In this document: positions 41,614-50,313 of the stretch, piece by piece
How positions within the stretch are numbered: position 1 is the stretch's first letter
Layout of the letters: each line of letters opens with the position of its first letter
Assembly: GCF_025148285.1 (NCBI RefSeq)
Contig: NZ_CP102268.1
Location: 1,116,001 to 1,180,000, forward strand
Origin: Marvinbryantia formatexigens DSM 14469
GTDB taxonomy: Bacteria > Bacillota > Clostridia > Lachnospirales > Lachnospiraceae
DNA: 64,000 nt
Direction: 5' to 3'
The notes under the pieces: model-generated
Told to the model about the DNA's origin: nothing
What the model saw: only the letters and a program-made list of their open reading frames with translations
The model's database searches: none
Position numbers and translations under genes: made by a program

Positions 41614-42816
41614 TCATATAGTTTCCTGCCCTTTTTTCATTGCATAGTAATAGTCATCAATTCCTTTTACCTCTCCTTTCCATTCGCCGTCCGCATCCAG
41701 ATCCCAGAGGATCCTTTTCACAGGAAGGGAAAACTCCCTGCAGATCTCATAGAGGCGGCTGCACCCGTTCTGAATAATCTCCCGTTTTCTCAAGCGGAAT
41801 GGACAGTATTCCGGCTGTCCGGTAAGCGTACACTGCGCGCAATGGCTGGAATGGTGGTCACAGTTGATCCGCATCTTTTTATCCATGTCATAAGCCTCCC
41901 TGACAAAACGCAGATTCCTTTTTAAAAGTGCTTCCAGTACAGGAGCAATCCCCCTGTGCTGATTCACTCCTGGAGCGCAAAGGAAGGTATTTCCAGACAG
42001 ATAATGGGCAATCGTTCCTTTTAAAGCCCCTTCCGTCACATATACCTCCTCATCATCCAGATTTCCAATCACATGTACCGGACTGCCGGATGATGTTCCA
42101 TAAGGGTAATTGGTGCTGGATAACCAGATATATTTCCTGGAATCCGTCACCTGGTCCAGCCGGATCTGGAATCCTTGTATCTTCCCCTCCATAGAGAGAA
42201 TCGGGATCAGGATTCCGGATTTCCGGGCATTTAAGTTTACCGTCCAGTTTCCATCGGAATCCAGATAAAATCCGGGGACTCCCTGCACGGTGCATTCTTT
42301 TTCCAGAAGCCACCTTGTCATTTCCTTCATTCCAAATGCAGGAACACTGCGGTATCTCTGCTCTTCAATCTGCTCCCGGGTAAGTCCTCTTCCTAAAAGA
42401 TCCTCCCTGTGTTTTTGCGACAATGGAAGCATGGACAGCATCTCCGCATAAGTATGATCCAGCACCTCATCTGACGCACGTTCGCTGTTCTCCATCTCAG
42501 GCAGCTCTTTCTTTTTCTCTGGTACCTTATAATCATCCCGGTACTGCCCAAGATTCAGAGCCTCCCGAATCTGCCGGTTTGCTTCTGATTTTGTCAGATG
42601 GTACAGCTTCGCATAAAGATCCAGCATACCGCCCTGTTCATTGCAATAATTGCAACGGAACACATCTTTCTGGATGTTGATGTTCATCTTCCCTGTCTCA
42701 AAATTACAAAACGGGCAGTCTACATCATACGAATATGAATTTTTACGTCGTATACGCAGATTCAGTACCCGGACAACATCACGGATATCATAATCAAACC
42801 CTGACATATCATACAT
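41614..42816 (-). CDS. CHC2 zinc-finger DNA primase of the element
   Basis: The 400-residue protein has a CHC2-like zinc ribbon (CPFC and CNYC with FRC, residues ~35-60) followed by a Toprim-like part (VTEGALKGTIAHYLSG). It would make primers for element replication. AAAGGAGGTTCTGG precedes the ATG, after a small CCCTGC/GCAGGG hairpin at 42839-42864. With the recombination genes it forms a plasmid/phage-like replication module. Confidence 0.85.
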   Translation of the reverse strand: MYDMSGFDYDIRDVVRVLNLRIRRKNSYSYDVDCPFCNFETGKMNINIQKDVFRCNYCNEQGGMLDLYAKLYHLTKSEANRQIREALNLGQYRDDYKVPEKKKELPEMENSERASDEVLDHTYAEMLSMLPLSQKHREDLLGRGLTREQIEEQRYRSVPAFGMKEMTRWLLEKECTVQGVPGFYLDSDGNWTVNLNARKSGILIPILSMEGKIQGFQIRLDQVTDSRKYIWLSSTNYPYGTSSGSPVHVIGNLDDEEVYVTEGALKGTIAHYLSGNTFLCAPGVNQHRGIAPVLEALLKRNLRFVREAYDMDKKMRINCDHHSSHCAQCTLTGQPEYCPFRLRKREIIQNGCSRLYEICREFSLPVKRILWDLDADGEWKGEVKGIDDYYYAMKKGQETI

Positions 42817-42870
42817 CTATGCCAGAACCTCCTTTCCCCCTGCAGCCGTTTCCGGTCGCAGGGTTTACGA

Positions 42871-43809
42871 TTAACCAGCCATCGGCATGGCTTTTTCTAT
42901 GAGGATTCTGGCTGCCGCCGGTACCATATGGTTATTACCGCTGTAGCTCTGTGCAAACCAGCCCAGGTTCTGCGGATTTTCCACTGCAACCTGCCCCATA
43001 GTCTTTCCTCCGAATTTGCCATTGCCCGGAATCACTACCCGCACCGCCTGTTCATATGTCATGCGCTGCACCAGTTCTTCCACCGGCATCCCCGGATCAA
43101 GGGGAGCTGTGCCTCCCGGCTGGGAGGAACCGCCCTGCATGGCAGACTGCGGATTTTGGTTTGCCGCTTTGTTCATGGGCGCTTGTCCCATTCCCTGCTG
43201 TCCTACCAGCCTTCCATTTTCCTGGGCCTGCTGATAAAACTGAGCCATCATATTCCCCTGCTGTATAGGCGGCATGGGATTTCCGTAATTCTGCACGCTT
43301 TCCTGCACAGAAGTATGGTTGGTTGGAAGGGTCTTCATGCCTTCTGCCGGAATATTTCCATCTGGAACCGGAATCCCCGCATCTACTTGGTTCGGATCAT
43401 CCGGCTCTCCCACATCTGCAAACTGCAGGCCAAAACCGGCATCAGAAAGAGCCCTTCCAATCGCTGCCGTCTCCGCCATTTCCAGAAACTTATCTCCGAA
43501 AACCGGATCCTCGCTCCGGAACTTCTGGGAGAAGGAATTTGCGATATAACTGTCCTCTGAATCTCCTTTATCCAGATAGACCCTCGCTTCCACTAAAGCC
43601 ATGTTTTCCGTAAAACTGCGGATATAGCTGATGACTTTTCCGGCAGGGTGTACCAGGCGGAACCACAGCTTCCGGTATTTTACATCCAGATAAAGCTGAT
43701 CCTCCTGCCCTTCCTTCTGCAGTCTTCTTGCAAGCTCCATCGGGTAAAAGCCTTCCACACGGTTCAATGAGGCAACCGCACTTGATTTGTTATACAAAAT
43801 TTCTTTCAT
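42871..43809 (-). CDS. probable single-strand annealing protein (Rad52/ERF-like)
   Basis: The 312-residue protein has the motif AETAAIGRALSDAGFGLQF, characteristic of Rad52/ERF-type annealing proteins, within a conserved N-terminal half. The C-terminal half is Pro/Gln/Gly-rich and probably unstructured. It is encoded with a YqaJ nuclease and RecD2, so a phage-Red-like pairing (exonuclease plus annealing protein) is likely. The assignment rests on motif and neighbours. Confidence 0.72.
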   Translation of the reverse strand: MKEILYNKSSAVASLNRVEGFYPMELARRLQKEGQEDQLYLDVKYRKLWFRLVHPAGKVISYIRSFTENMALVEARVYLDKGDSEDSYIANSFSQKFRSEDPVFGDKFLEMAETAAIGRALSDAGFGLQFADVGEPDDPNQVDAGIPVPDGNIPAEGMKTLPTNHTSVQESVQNYGNPMPPIQQGNMMAQFYQQAQENGRLVGQQGMGQAPMNKAANQNPQSAMQGGSSQPGGTAPLDPGMPVEELVQRMTYEQAVRVVIPGNGKFGGKTMGQVAVENPQNLGWFAQSYSGNNHMVPAAARILIEKAMPMAG

Positions 43810-43842
43810 CTATTCTGCTCCCTTCTATTATCTGATGATTCC

Positions 43843-43888
43843 AGAAAAGCAGACCATCCCCTCTATAAAAGTAATAGTCTGCTTTTCT
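43843..43888 (-). terminator. hairpin after recD2
   Basis: Twelve-base arms AGAAAAGCAGAC / GTCTGCTTTTCT around a 22-base loop. The 3' side is not strongly T-rich on the minus strand, so it may be partial. Confidence 0.6.
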
Positions 43889-43950
43889 TCCAGATTGCAA
43901 AAAATTGTTTCAATTCAAAAAGAAAATAAGCAAAACCGTCGGTTTCTCTC

Positions 43951-46170
43951 TCAGACTGCCAGCTTTAACTGCTCATTTTCCGGTTTATTTTTGTTCTGAT
44001 GCTGCACATAATACAGCCTGATCCGTTCTCCCAGCATAGTCCTGCGTTTCCCGCTGTCATCGGTACGGATTGCCTGGCTGATCGCAGCTTTTTCCCCTAC
44101 CAGATACACCTTCGTTTTTGCCCTGGTAACTGCGGTATAAAGGATATTCCGTTTCATCATAGTATAAAAAGCCCTTACCCACGGGATGATGACCACGGGG
44201 CATTCCGACCCCTGGGACTTGTGGACGGTAATCGCGTTCGCATGCTCTACCATATCCATCTGCTCCGTCCCATACTCTGCTATGCGGTTTTCTGAAAACA
44301 AGATTTTTACCTTGACATTTCCTTCCTCATCCTGACTGAAATCCTGGATAAATCCCATATCGCCATTGCTTACCAGTTCCGTATTTTTATTCTGCAGGAC
44401 TTTATCCCCCGGGCGGAACACCTCATTTCCAAGGTTCAGTTCTTTCCTGCCGCTGATGGGCGGGTTTACCATGTCCTCAAGGGTACGGTTTAATTCCTGT
44501 ACGCCTGCCGCAGTCTTTACCCGGTACGGCGTAAGGATCTGGACGTTCTCCAGCCCGTTTTTTACCGCTTCATCCAGATAAATCTGCCTGACGATATCCG
44601 CCGCAGCTTCCGCTCCCTTACAGGGGACGATCACAAAATCCTCCCCTTCTATGAGATCCGTCCTGTTTTCCTGGATCCGCCTTGCATTAACCGGAATTGT
44701 GCTCATGGCTCCCTGACGGTAAACCAGGTCGAGTACCGTTACCGGTATCATCCCGCACCCGATCAACTGCCGGAACACATCACCGGCTCCCACGGAAGGA
44801 AGCTGGTCCACATCCCCCAATAAAAGAACTCTCGTATCCGCTTTTACCCGGCGGAAAAATTCATAAGCCAAGTGCATATCTACCATAGAAGTTTCATCTA
44901 CGTTAAGAAATTCCACGTTCAGGTACGAAAAATCCGGTGTATAATCCGTTCCGCCTATCAGACCAAGCGCCATGTGCATGGTGGAAGAATCCGGATTTCC
45001 CGTACTTTCTGACATCCTTCTGGCAGCACGTCCGGTAGGCGCCATCATCTGCACCTGCTTCCCGCATTTCATTCCATAGATATATAGAATGACCTTCAGA
45101 ACCGTCGTTTTCCCGGTTCCCGGACCTCCTGTAATGATGCTTACCGGATTCTGAAATACCATGCGCACCGCCTGTTTCTGGCGTTCCGACAGGCTGATCG
45201 ACAGATCCGCCTGGGCTGCCTCCAGTTCCTTTTCCACCTCCATCGGCAGAATATTGGAAAACAGCTTGCCAGCTACCATAGATGCCGTCAGGTTTTCTTC
45301 CTCATACTGCTGGAAAATATAAACGCGTTCTCCGTCCATGACAATGCTTTTCTGCATAATGAGACGGTACATAACACTGCTGATATCCTGTTCTGTCACT
45401 GCCAGATAAGCCAGATCCTTATTCAGAAGCTGCAGCGCTTTCTCCACCAGCATCTGCCTTGGCATGTAAAGGTGTCCTTCCTTCATGGATTCATGGAGAA
45501 GGTAACTGATGCCGCCGGAAATCCGTATGGGGTCATTCAGGGTACGGCAGAGCTGTTTCCCGATTTCATCCACAGTAAGGAATCCAAACCCTTTTACTGC
45601 GCACAGCATAAAGGGTCTCTGCCGGATGATATTGATAGAATCCTCCTTAAACGTCTGGAGGATCATGTTCACTTTTTTTGGGGTCACATGGAAAGGTGCC
45701 AGGAAGGTCATCAGCTCCCGGAATGTTTTATTCTGCGAAAAGGATTTTTCTATATCCTTCAGCTTCCGCTCCGAGATTCCCCGGATCCTCAAAAGCTTCT
45801 CCGGGGTCTTTTCCATAACCTCTAAGGTGTCCAACCCAAACTCCCGATAAATTGCCTCAGCTGTTTTCGCTTTCACACCCTTGATTGCGCCGGAAGATAA
45901 GTACCCGATAATCCCTTCCCGTGTCCGCGGCACGATCTCCATAAAGGATTCCACCTTGAACTGCAATCCATATCCGGAATCTTCCCATTCGCCTTCCATT
46001 TCCAGCTCTATCTCGTCTGTGAGCGGCAGGCTGTATCCCACCGCCGTAAAGCCGATAAGACCGCTGGACATCAGGCGTTTATCTCTTGCCGGAAGCGGAA
46101 CGGACGAATCTTCTGTACAGTAAACTGCTACAGTATAGCCGTTTTCCTCACTCCGGTACCTCTTACTCAT
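43951..46170 (-). CDS. RecD2-like ATP-dependent helicase
   Basis: RecD2 is a 5'-3' SF1B helicase. The 739-residue protein has helix-hairpin-helix-like N-terminal repeats (GIIGYLSSGAIKGVKAKTAEAI), Walker A GGPGTGKTT, Walker B NVDETSMVD and the C-terminal HKSQGSECP motif. The ATG at 46170 (MSKRYRSEENGY) overlaps the next gene by 8 bases. It is the helicase of the element's recombination set. Confidence 0.93.
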   Translation of the reverse strand: MSKRYRSEENGYTVAVYCTEDSSVPLPARDKRLMSSGLIGFTAVGYSLPLTDEIELEMEGEWEDSGYGLQFKVESFMEIVPRTREGIIGYLSSGAIKGVKAKTAEAIYREFGLDTLEVMEKTPEKLLRIRGISERKLKDIEKSFSQNKTFRELMTFLAPFHVTPKKVNMILQTFKEDSINIIRQRPFMLCAVKGFGFLTVDEIGKQLCRTLNDPIRISGGISYLLHESMKEGHLYMPRQMLVEKALQLLNKDLAYLAVTEQDISSVMYRLIMQKSIVMDGERVYIFQQYEEENLTASMVAGKLFSNILPMEVEKELEAAQADLSISLSERQKQAVRMVFQNPVSIITGGPGTGKTTVLKVILYIYGMKCGKQVQMMAPTGRAARRMSESTGNPDSSTMHMALGLIGGTDYTPDFSYLNVEFLNVDETSMVDMHLAYEFFRRVKADTRVLLLGDVDQLPSVGAGDVFRQLIGCGMIPVTVLDLVYRQGAMSTIPVNARRIQENRTDLIEGEDFVIVPCKGAEAAADIVRQIYLDEAVKNGLENVQILTPYRVKTAAGVQELNRTLEDMVNPPISGRKELNLGNEVFRPGDKVLQNKNTELVSNGDMGFIQDFSQDEEGNVKVKILFSENRIAEYGTEQMDMVEHANAITVHKSQGSECPVVIIPWVRAFYTMMKRNILYTAVTRAKTKVYLVGEKAAISQAIRTDDSGKRRTMLGERIRLYYVQHQNKNKPENEQLKLAV

Positions 46171-46564
46171 ATATCTGCAGCGCATCCTCTACATACCTCC
46201 AGTCCTTTACCTGCATGATCTCAAAGGGCTTTGCAGGGCCGTCATACCAGTACACCCCCATCCCTCTGAAAAATGCTGTCTGAATCTCTCCTGCCATGCC
46301 GGAACTGATCCGCCTCCCGCAGATGATCAGGATATCACACAGGGACATCAGCTCCTTTCCAATCCGCAGGGCAGCTTCCCGTTCTCTTGGGACCGTATCA
46401 TCCAGCATAAGGGGCAGATACGCATGGGACGCCATGCTGCGGCAGTGGTAAAGCTCCGTCATCCTCTCCATGTAAAACCTCGCCATCTCCATGTTATGGA
46501 GGATTTCTTTTTGGGATGGTGATGATAAAGGAGAACAGATATAAGCTGTTAATCCGACAAGCAT
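46163..46564 (-). CDS. DUF4406/DUF7768-type nucleotide-deoxyribosyltransferase-fold protein
   Basis: The 133-residue protein begins MLVGLTAYICSPLS and has HAYLPLMLDDTVPRERE, SLCDILIICGRRISSGM and EIQTAF. This is the pattern of small proteins of the nucleoside 2-deoxyribosyltransferase fold encoded by phages and mobile elements. The start overlaps the nuclease gene stop (TGATG). Confidence 0.75.
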   Translation of the reverse strand: MLVGLTAYICSPLSSPSQKEILHNMEMARFYMERMTELYHCRSMASHAYLPLMLDDTVPREREAALRIGKELMSLCDILIICGRRISSGMAGEIQTAFFRGMGVYWYDGPAKPFEIMQVKDWRYVEDALQIYE

Positions 46565-47607
46565 CACGCCGCCTCCTTCTTGATCCGGAATGTGCGGCTC
46601 TCGGTTGTTTTCGCATATTCCTCATAAATATCCGGGTGCTGGATCTTCAGCTTTTCCATCTGGTCTTTTCCGATCTGGGTACGCCGGGTTGGGTTATAAG
46701 TAATCCGGTACCGGCTGTCGCCATCCAGAAAGACTGCCTTGCAGCCTGCACCCATCTTTTCCACAAACGGGACACTAAGCTCCCTCTGTTTTGCGTCAAT
46801 CTCCTTCCTTCGCTTCTCAAGCTGCGCCTTTTCTTCCGCAAGGGAAAGATACTGCTCCAAGCTCTTCGTTTCCATACCGGATACTTCAATCTCTGGAAGG
46901 CTTTTATCCGCATAACCTCCGTATCTTCGGATGCTCGCAAGGATGAGGTCCGGTTTTCCGCTGTAGGGCGGCTCTATCCGTTTCTCCACATACTCCTTCC
47001 AGAAATAGGACTCCTGTTCGATGATATCCTCCTCTTCCATGCGGTCCCGCTCTATGCGCCTTATGAAAAACTCGTCTTCATTGTTTCCATACAGGCAGGC
47101 GATATAAGCGCAGTCCATGTTCATAACCGCCAGGTAATGCCTTACCTGAAGGACATAATTTGCAGGGACGGAATCATCCTCCCATTTTCCCCTTGCATTA
47201 TAATTGCAGGTCTTGCATTCCAGGATACCAAAAGTACCGTCCGGGAATACAATGAAAAAATCCACATCCGCCAGCATGAACGGATACAGGGGGTGCCGGA
47301 ACATCTTCCGGACCGGAAATACACGGAGTCCTGTTTTCCGAGAGAAAATCTCGGCAACCAGATCCTCCAACCGGTTCCCGACTTCTTTCGCCACCCAGTT
47401 GCTTTCTTCTTCCTCTATAAGCGGCAGGATGCCGACTTTATCATTATAGAGGTCTCGGATCGTGGCAAAGGGAGATATCCCCATGATAGCCGCCACATCG
47501 CTCCCCCCGATTCCCAGCCTGCGGTATGCAAGCCAGTCCTCCCTGGAAAGCCCTTCCGTATCTACCATAACCTCCGGTTCATAGTTTTTCATTTCTGTCT
47601 GGTTCAT
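46564..47607 (-). CDS. YqaJ-family viral recombinase nuclease
   Basis: The 347-residue nuclease matches the phage YqaJ/lambda-exo type: GIGGSDVAAIMGISPFATIRDLYNDK, the metal-binding ADVDFF and ILECKT (D and E-x-K). It degrades one strand to let the annealing protein work. ATG at 47607 has GGAGGAAACAGG upstream; the longer frame upstream has no support. Confidence 0.9.
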   Translation of the reverse strand: MNQTEMKNYEPEVMVDTEGLSREDWLAYRRLGIGGSDVAAIMGISPFATIRDLYNDKVGILPLIEEEESNWVAKEVGNRLEDLVAEIFSRKTGLRVFPVRKMFRHPLYPFMLADVDFFIVFPDGTFGILECKTCNYNARGKWEDDSVPANYVLQVRHYLAVMNMDCAYIACLYGNNEDEFFIRRIERDRMEEEDIIEQESYFWKEYVEKRIEPPYSGKPDLILASIRRYGGYADKSLPEIEVSGMETKSLEQYLSLAEEKAQLEKRRKEIDAKQRELSVPFVEKMGAGCKAVFLDGDSRYRITYNPTRRTQIGKDQMEKLKIQHPDIYEEYAKTTESRTFRIKKEAA

Positions 47608-47632
47608 CCTGTTTCCTCCATTCTGTAATTTT

Positions 47633-48775
47633 TTACCAGTTAATTGCCCCGCTGACATCAAACTCTTTCCAGTCAAGCTGAAGCGCCCTCGTGATCTGTT
47701 CCTCCAGGCTGAGGATGCTGCATCCCTGCATACCCTCACAGGCGCCGAAGAAAGACGCCTCATTCATGGCAAAGTAAAGGTCATGGGCTGTACAGTTTCC
47801 GGCACCATGCTGATGTTCAAAAAGCTCCGCAACCTCATTGATAAGATTTTTTCGAATACCAACCTTTTTCATTGCCAGCCGGAGGCAGTTCAGCGGATTC
47901 CGGATCTCGATATCCATCAGTTTCGTGATATCCGCAATCGCATCCTGATATCTGGAAAATAGCATCCGCAGGTTATCCATATACCTGGAAATATCCGCGC
48001 CGTTGGTATGCGGCAGCCGGATGGGGTTTCCCAGGCTGATCGTCCGGTTTGCGCTTCCGCACAGGAGCATCGGGTAAAGATTTACTCCGCTTGCCGCTAC
48101 ATCGGAAGTTGTGAGCCTTACTGCAGGCGAAATTATGTGGGCGGCAATTCCATGATCTGCCAGAGCCTTCCGGTAAGTATCCAGAAGCTCCTGGTTTCCG
48201 CCCAGTTCCCACATAGCCGAAACGACGGAATGGTCATACACTCCGGAACCTTCCACATAGCTGTTTCCGATAAAGTTGTTATTCAGGTACTGAATGGTAA
48301 CTTCAAAAATAGTCCTCATGTCCAGGATATGGTAATCGCTATCATCTCCCGCATGGACCGCCGATACCTTGCCGTCTGCAACCTTAATCAAGACATCTCC
48401 TTTTGCAGCCTTCAGGCAATAATTCACGACCTTTGCGTAATTTCCCGTTTCCAGCCGTTTCAGCCCGTTTCCGGAAATACCGGCACGTTTAAGGATCGTA
48501 TGGATTGCACAGTCCCTTACCGGGTATGCTTCTCCCCGGATTTTAAGCGCAAGCTTCGTGTTTTCCTGTGTATCCTTCAGAATCCCTTCCCAGTCATCCT
48601 CCGCATTTTCCTCCATATGTTCTGCCTCCTCGCTGATTGGAACCAGCCGGAGCATCCTGGCGGGCCTGCGTATCCATTTGGATGTCTTCCCCCTCTCTGC
48701 CAGAAATTCCAGTAGCTCTCCGGGTGTGGCAAATGCCGTTTCAAACGCATCTGCAAAAATTCTTGTTTCATTCAT
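47633..48775 (-). CDS. DUF932-domain protein of the element
   Basis: The 380-residue protein matches the DUF932 family found on plasmids and phages, with VADGKVSAVHAGDDSDYHILDM and SAMWELGGNQELLDTYR. Some members pair with recombination proteins; function is undefined. AAAGGTGGAAGAAAAC precedes the ATG at 48775. Confidence 0.82.
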   Translation of the reverse strand: MNETRIFADAFETAFATPGELLEFLAERGKTSKWIRRPARMLRLVPISEEAEHMEENAEDDWEGILKDTQENTKLALKIRGEAYPVRDCAIHTILKRAGISGNGLKRLETGNYAKVVNYCLKAAKGDVLIKVADGKVSAVHAGDDSDYHILDMRTIFEVTIQYLNNNFIGNSYVEGSGVYDHSVVSAMWELGGNQELLDTYRKALADHGIAAHIISPAVRLTTSDVAASGVNLYPMLLCGSANRTISLGNPIRLPHTNGADISRYMDNLRMLFSRYQDAIADITKLMDIEIRNPLNCLRLAMKKVGIRKNLINEVAELFEHQHGAGNCTAHDLYFAMNEASFFGACEGMQGCSILSLEEQITRALQLDWKEFDVSGAINW

Positions 48776-49200
48776 GTTTTCTTCCACCTTTCTTTTATTT
48801 TTTATCCATAAACAGCACAGAGCTGGTTGTGGCAGCGCCATAAAAACAAAAAAGGAATGAAAAGAGCCTGTTATCTCCATTCATTCCTAAAAGTTTTGTT
48901 TTTTTACTTATCATACTCCAGTGAAGTTCACCGGGTCTTTTTATATGATTGGCAGCTCAAAAATGATCTGCCGGACCATTTTCTTATATGTCCTGACAAA
49001 AAAAGTGCCACTATTGCACGGTTCTGCATATAGTGACACCTGATACAAACATAAACAACTTATGCCAGACGGAAATTTTTCTTCCACCTGTTTCTTCCGG
49101 GATTGTTCAAATCCCGAAATCATCCCGAAACGGGTACGCACAAAAATAAATCATATTTGTATACTAACACAAGATATTGTTTATGTCAATTCATTATATA
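48776..49200. other. non-coding stretch upstream of the recombination operon
   Basis: A gene-free 425 bases. It holds a bidirectional hairpin terminator (48853-48888) and an inverted repeat around GTGCCACTAT/ATAGTGACAC (49006-49044), likely leader or operator of the operon on the minus strand. A degenerate ATCCCGAAA repeat (around 49100-49130) has no known role. Confidence 0.6.
48853..48888. terminator. bidirectional terminator upstream of the DUF932 gene
   Basis: AGGAATGA / TCATTCCT arms with T-runs on both sides. Confidence 0.75.
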
Positions 49201-49395
49201 CTATATATTGCTTTCTATTACAAATTCAATCCTATCTCCCAGAAATTCCCGGCAGGTATGATTTACTTTTCCGGAAGCCCTGTAATCTTCTTTTGCCACT
49301 CTTTCACAAGTTTCCCCATATGGACAACCCTCGCAGTTGTTTTTCAAGGCTTCCATCACCCACTTGATTTCCTGTTCATTGCCGATAATCTTCAT
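49201..49395 (-). CDS. small four-cysteine protein of mobile elements
   Basis: The 64-residue protein has four Cys (CEGCPYGETC and TCREF) in a short helical chain (EQEIKWVMEALKNN). It resembles small conserved proteins at the leading edge of Clostridial mobile elements. Function unknown. Confidence 0.65.
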   Translation of the reverse strand: MKIIGNEQEIKWVMEALKNNCEGCPYGETCERVAKEDYRASGKVNHTCREFLGDRIEFVIESNI

Positions 49396-49479
49396 TGCAA
49401 ACCACTCCTTTATAAACCATCTTACCCCAAAACTCCCAATCCAACACCTATAAATTTTTCAAATGTATTGTATCCGTTG

Positions 49480-49542
49480 ATTACGGAAATAATTCGTATA
49501 ATACTTCATTTTTTGTTTAATACATCTATTTTATTCCGTAAT
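49480..49542. promoter_or_regulatory. probable operator pair of the second XRE repressor
   Basis: ATTACGGAAATAAT (49480-49493) and TTATTCCGTAAT (49531-49542) form an inverted pair ~40 bases apart between the divergent genes. XRE repressors bind such paired sites. Confidence 0.55.
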
Positions 49543-49588
49543 TTGCATTGCGTAAATAGTTTAAAATATAGAATATGAGGTGTCAATT

Positions 49589-49903
49589 ATGGATGAACGA
49601 TTCATAGCAGACCGCATCACGGAGCTGCGTCTTAGAAAAAATATATCCGAATACCAGTTAAGCCTTGATTTGGGCAAGAATAAGAGCTATATCCAGAATA
49701 TCAGTTCTGGACGCTCCCTACCCTCTATGACCCAGTTTTATGAGATCTGTCGCTATTTTGACATTACCCCGCAGGAATTTTTTGATGAAGGGTTGCACAA
49801 CCTTCCCCTCTACCAGAAAGCAAACGACCTGCTGAAGCAATTGGATGATGACGATATGATGGCTGTCATCGCTATCTTAAAGAGGCTTACCGCTAAAAAA
49901 TAA
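49589..49903 (+). CDS. XRE-family transcriptional regulator
   Basis: The 104-residue protein has a Cro/C1 HTH (ITELRLRKNISEYQLSLDLGKNKSYIQNISSGRSLPSM) and a C-terminal helical part. It starts at the ATG at 49589 after AGGTG. It is divergent from the small Cys protein and is followed by a strong terminator. Confidence 0.9.
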   Translation: MDERFIADRITELRLRKNISEYQLSLDLGKNKSYIQNISSGRSLPSMTQFYEICRYFDITPQEFFDEGLHNLPLYQKANDLLKQLDDDDMMAVIAILKRLTAKK

Positions 49904-49914
49904 AAAAATTTCTT

Positions 49915-49951
49915 ATGGCTGCCTGCGCACATGGCAGCCATTCTTTTTTTT
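49915..49951 (+). terminator. terminator after the XRE gene
   Basis: Arms ATGGCTGCC / GGCAGCCAT then TCTTTTTTTT. Lies 11 bases after the stop. Confidence 0.9.
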
Positions 49952-50105
49952 AAAAATTTGCGATCTTCCAATTCTCCCCACTATTTCTAAAATGTAGGGG
50001 CAAGGCTCCCACTGTACCTTGAAAACCGCATACCTCTTCCAGAAGATTGATACGGGTGCTGCAGATAGTGCCGCATAATGCGCGCCTGCAGCTTGATGCT
50101 TGCAC
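49952..50105. other. gene-free stretch before the target duplication
   Basis: About 150 bases with no gene, containing a CTGCAG-rich direct/inverted pair (50056-50094). It is the original upstream region of the excisionase before IS insertion. Confidence 0.5.
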
Positions 50106-50218
50106 AGCAACGCCGGATACGTGGCCGGAAGGGCATAGGAACTGGACTCTGGGAGACCTATCAGCATTTTTACAGATGGTAATCAATAATAGTAAAATTA
50201 CTCTAATTTTGATATAAT
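50106..50218. repeat. left copy of the 113-bp target-site duplication
   Basis: Identical to 52180-52292. It contains promoter-like TTTTGATATAAT at its 3' end. It flanks the IS, as expected for long target duplication of IS1634-type elements. Confidence 0.9.
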
Positions 50219-50243
50219 CCCATCTTTGACAGTTGAGAAGGCT

Positions 50244-50289
50244 AAAACACCTCGCAAACCCAGTGTTTATGCTGGTTGCAAGGTGTTTT
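50244..50289 (-). terminator. terminator after the IS transposase
   Basis: Arms AAAACACCTYGCAA / TTGCRAGGTGTTTT around a loop; T-run follows on the minus strand. Confidence 0.8.
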
Positions 50290-50313
50290 GCTCTTGTTTT
50301 GAAGTATGGTATT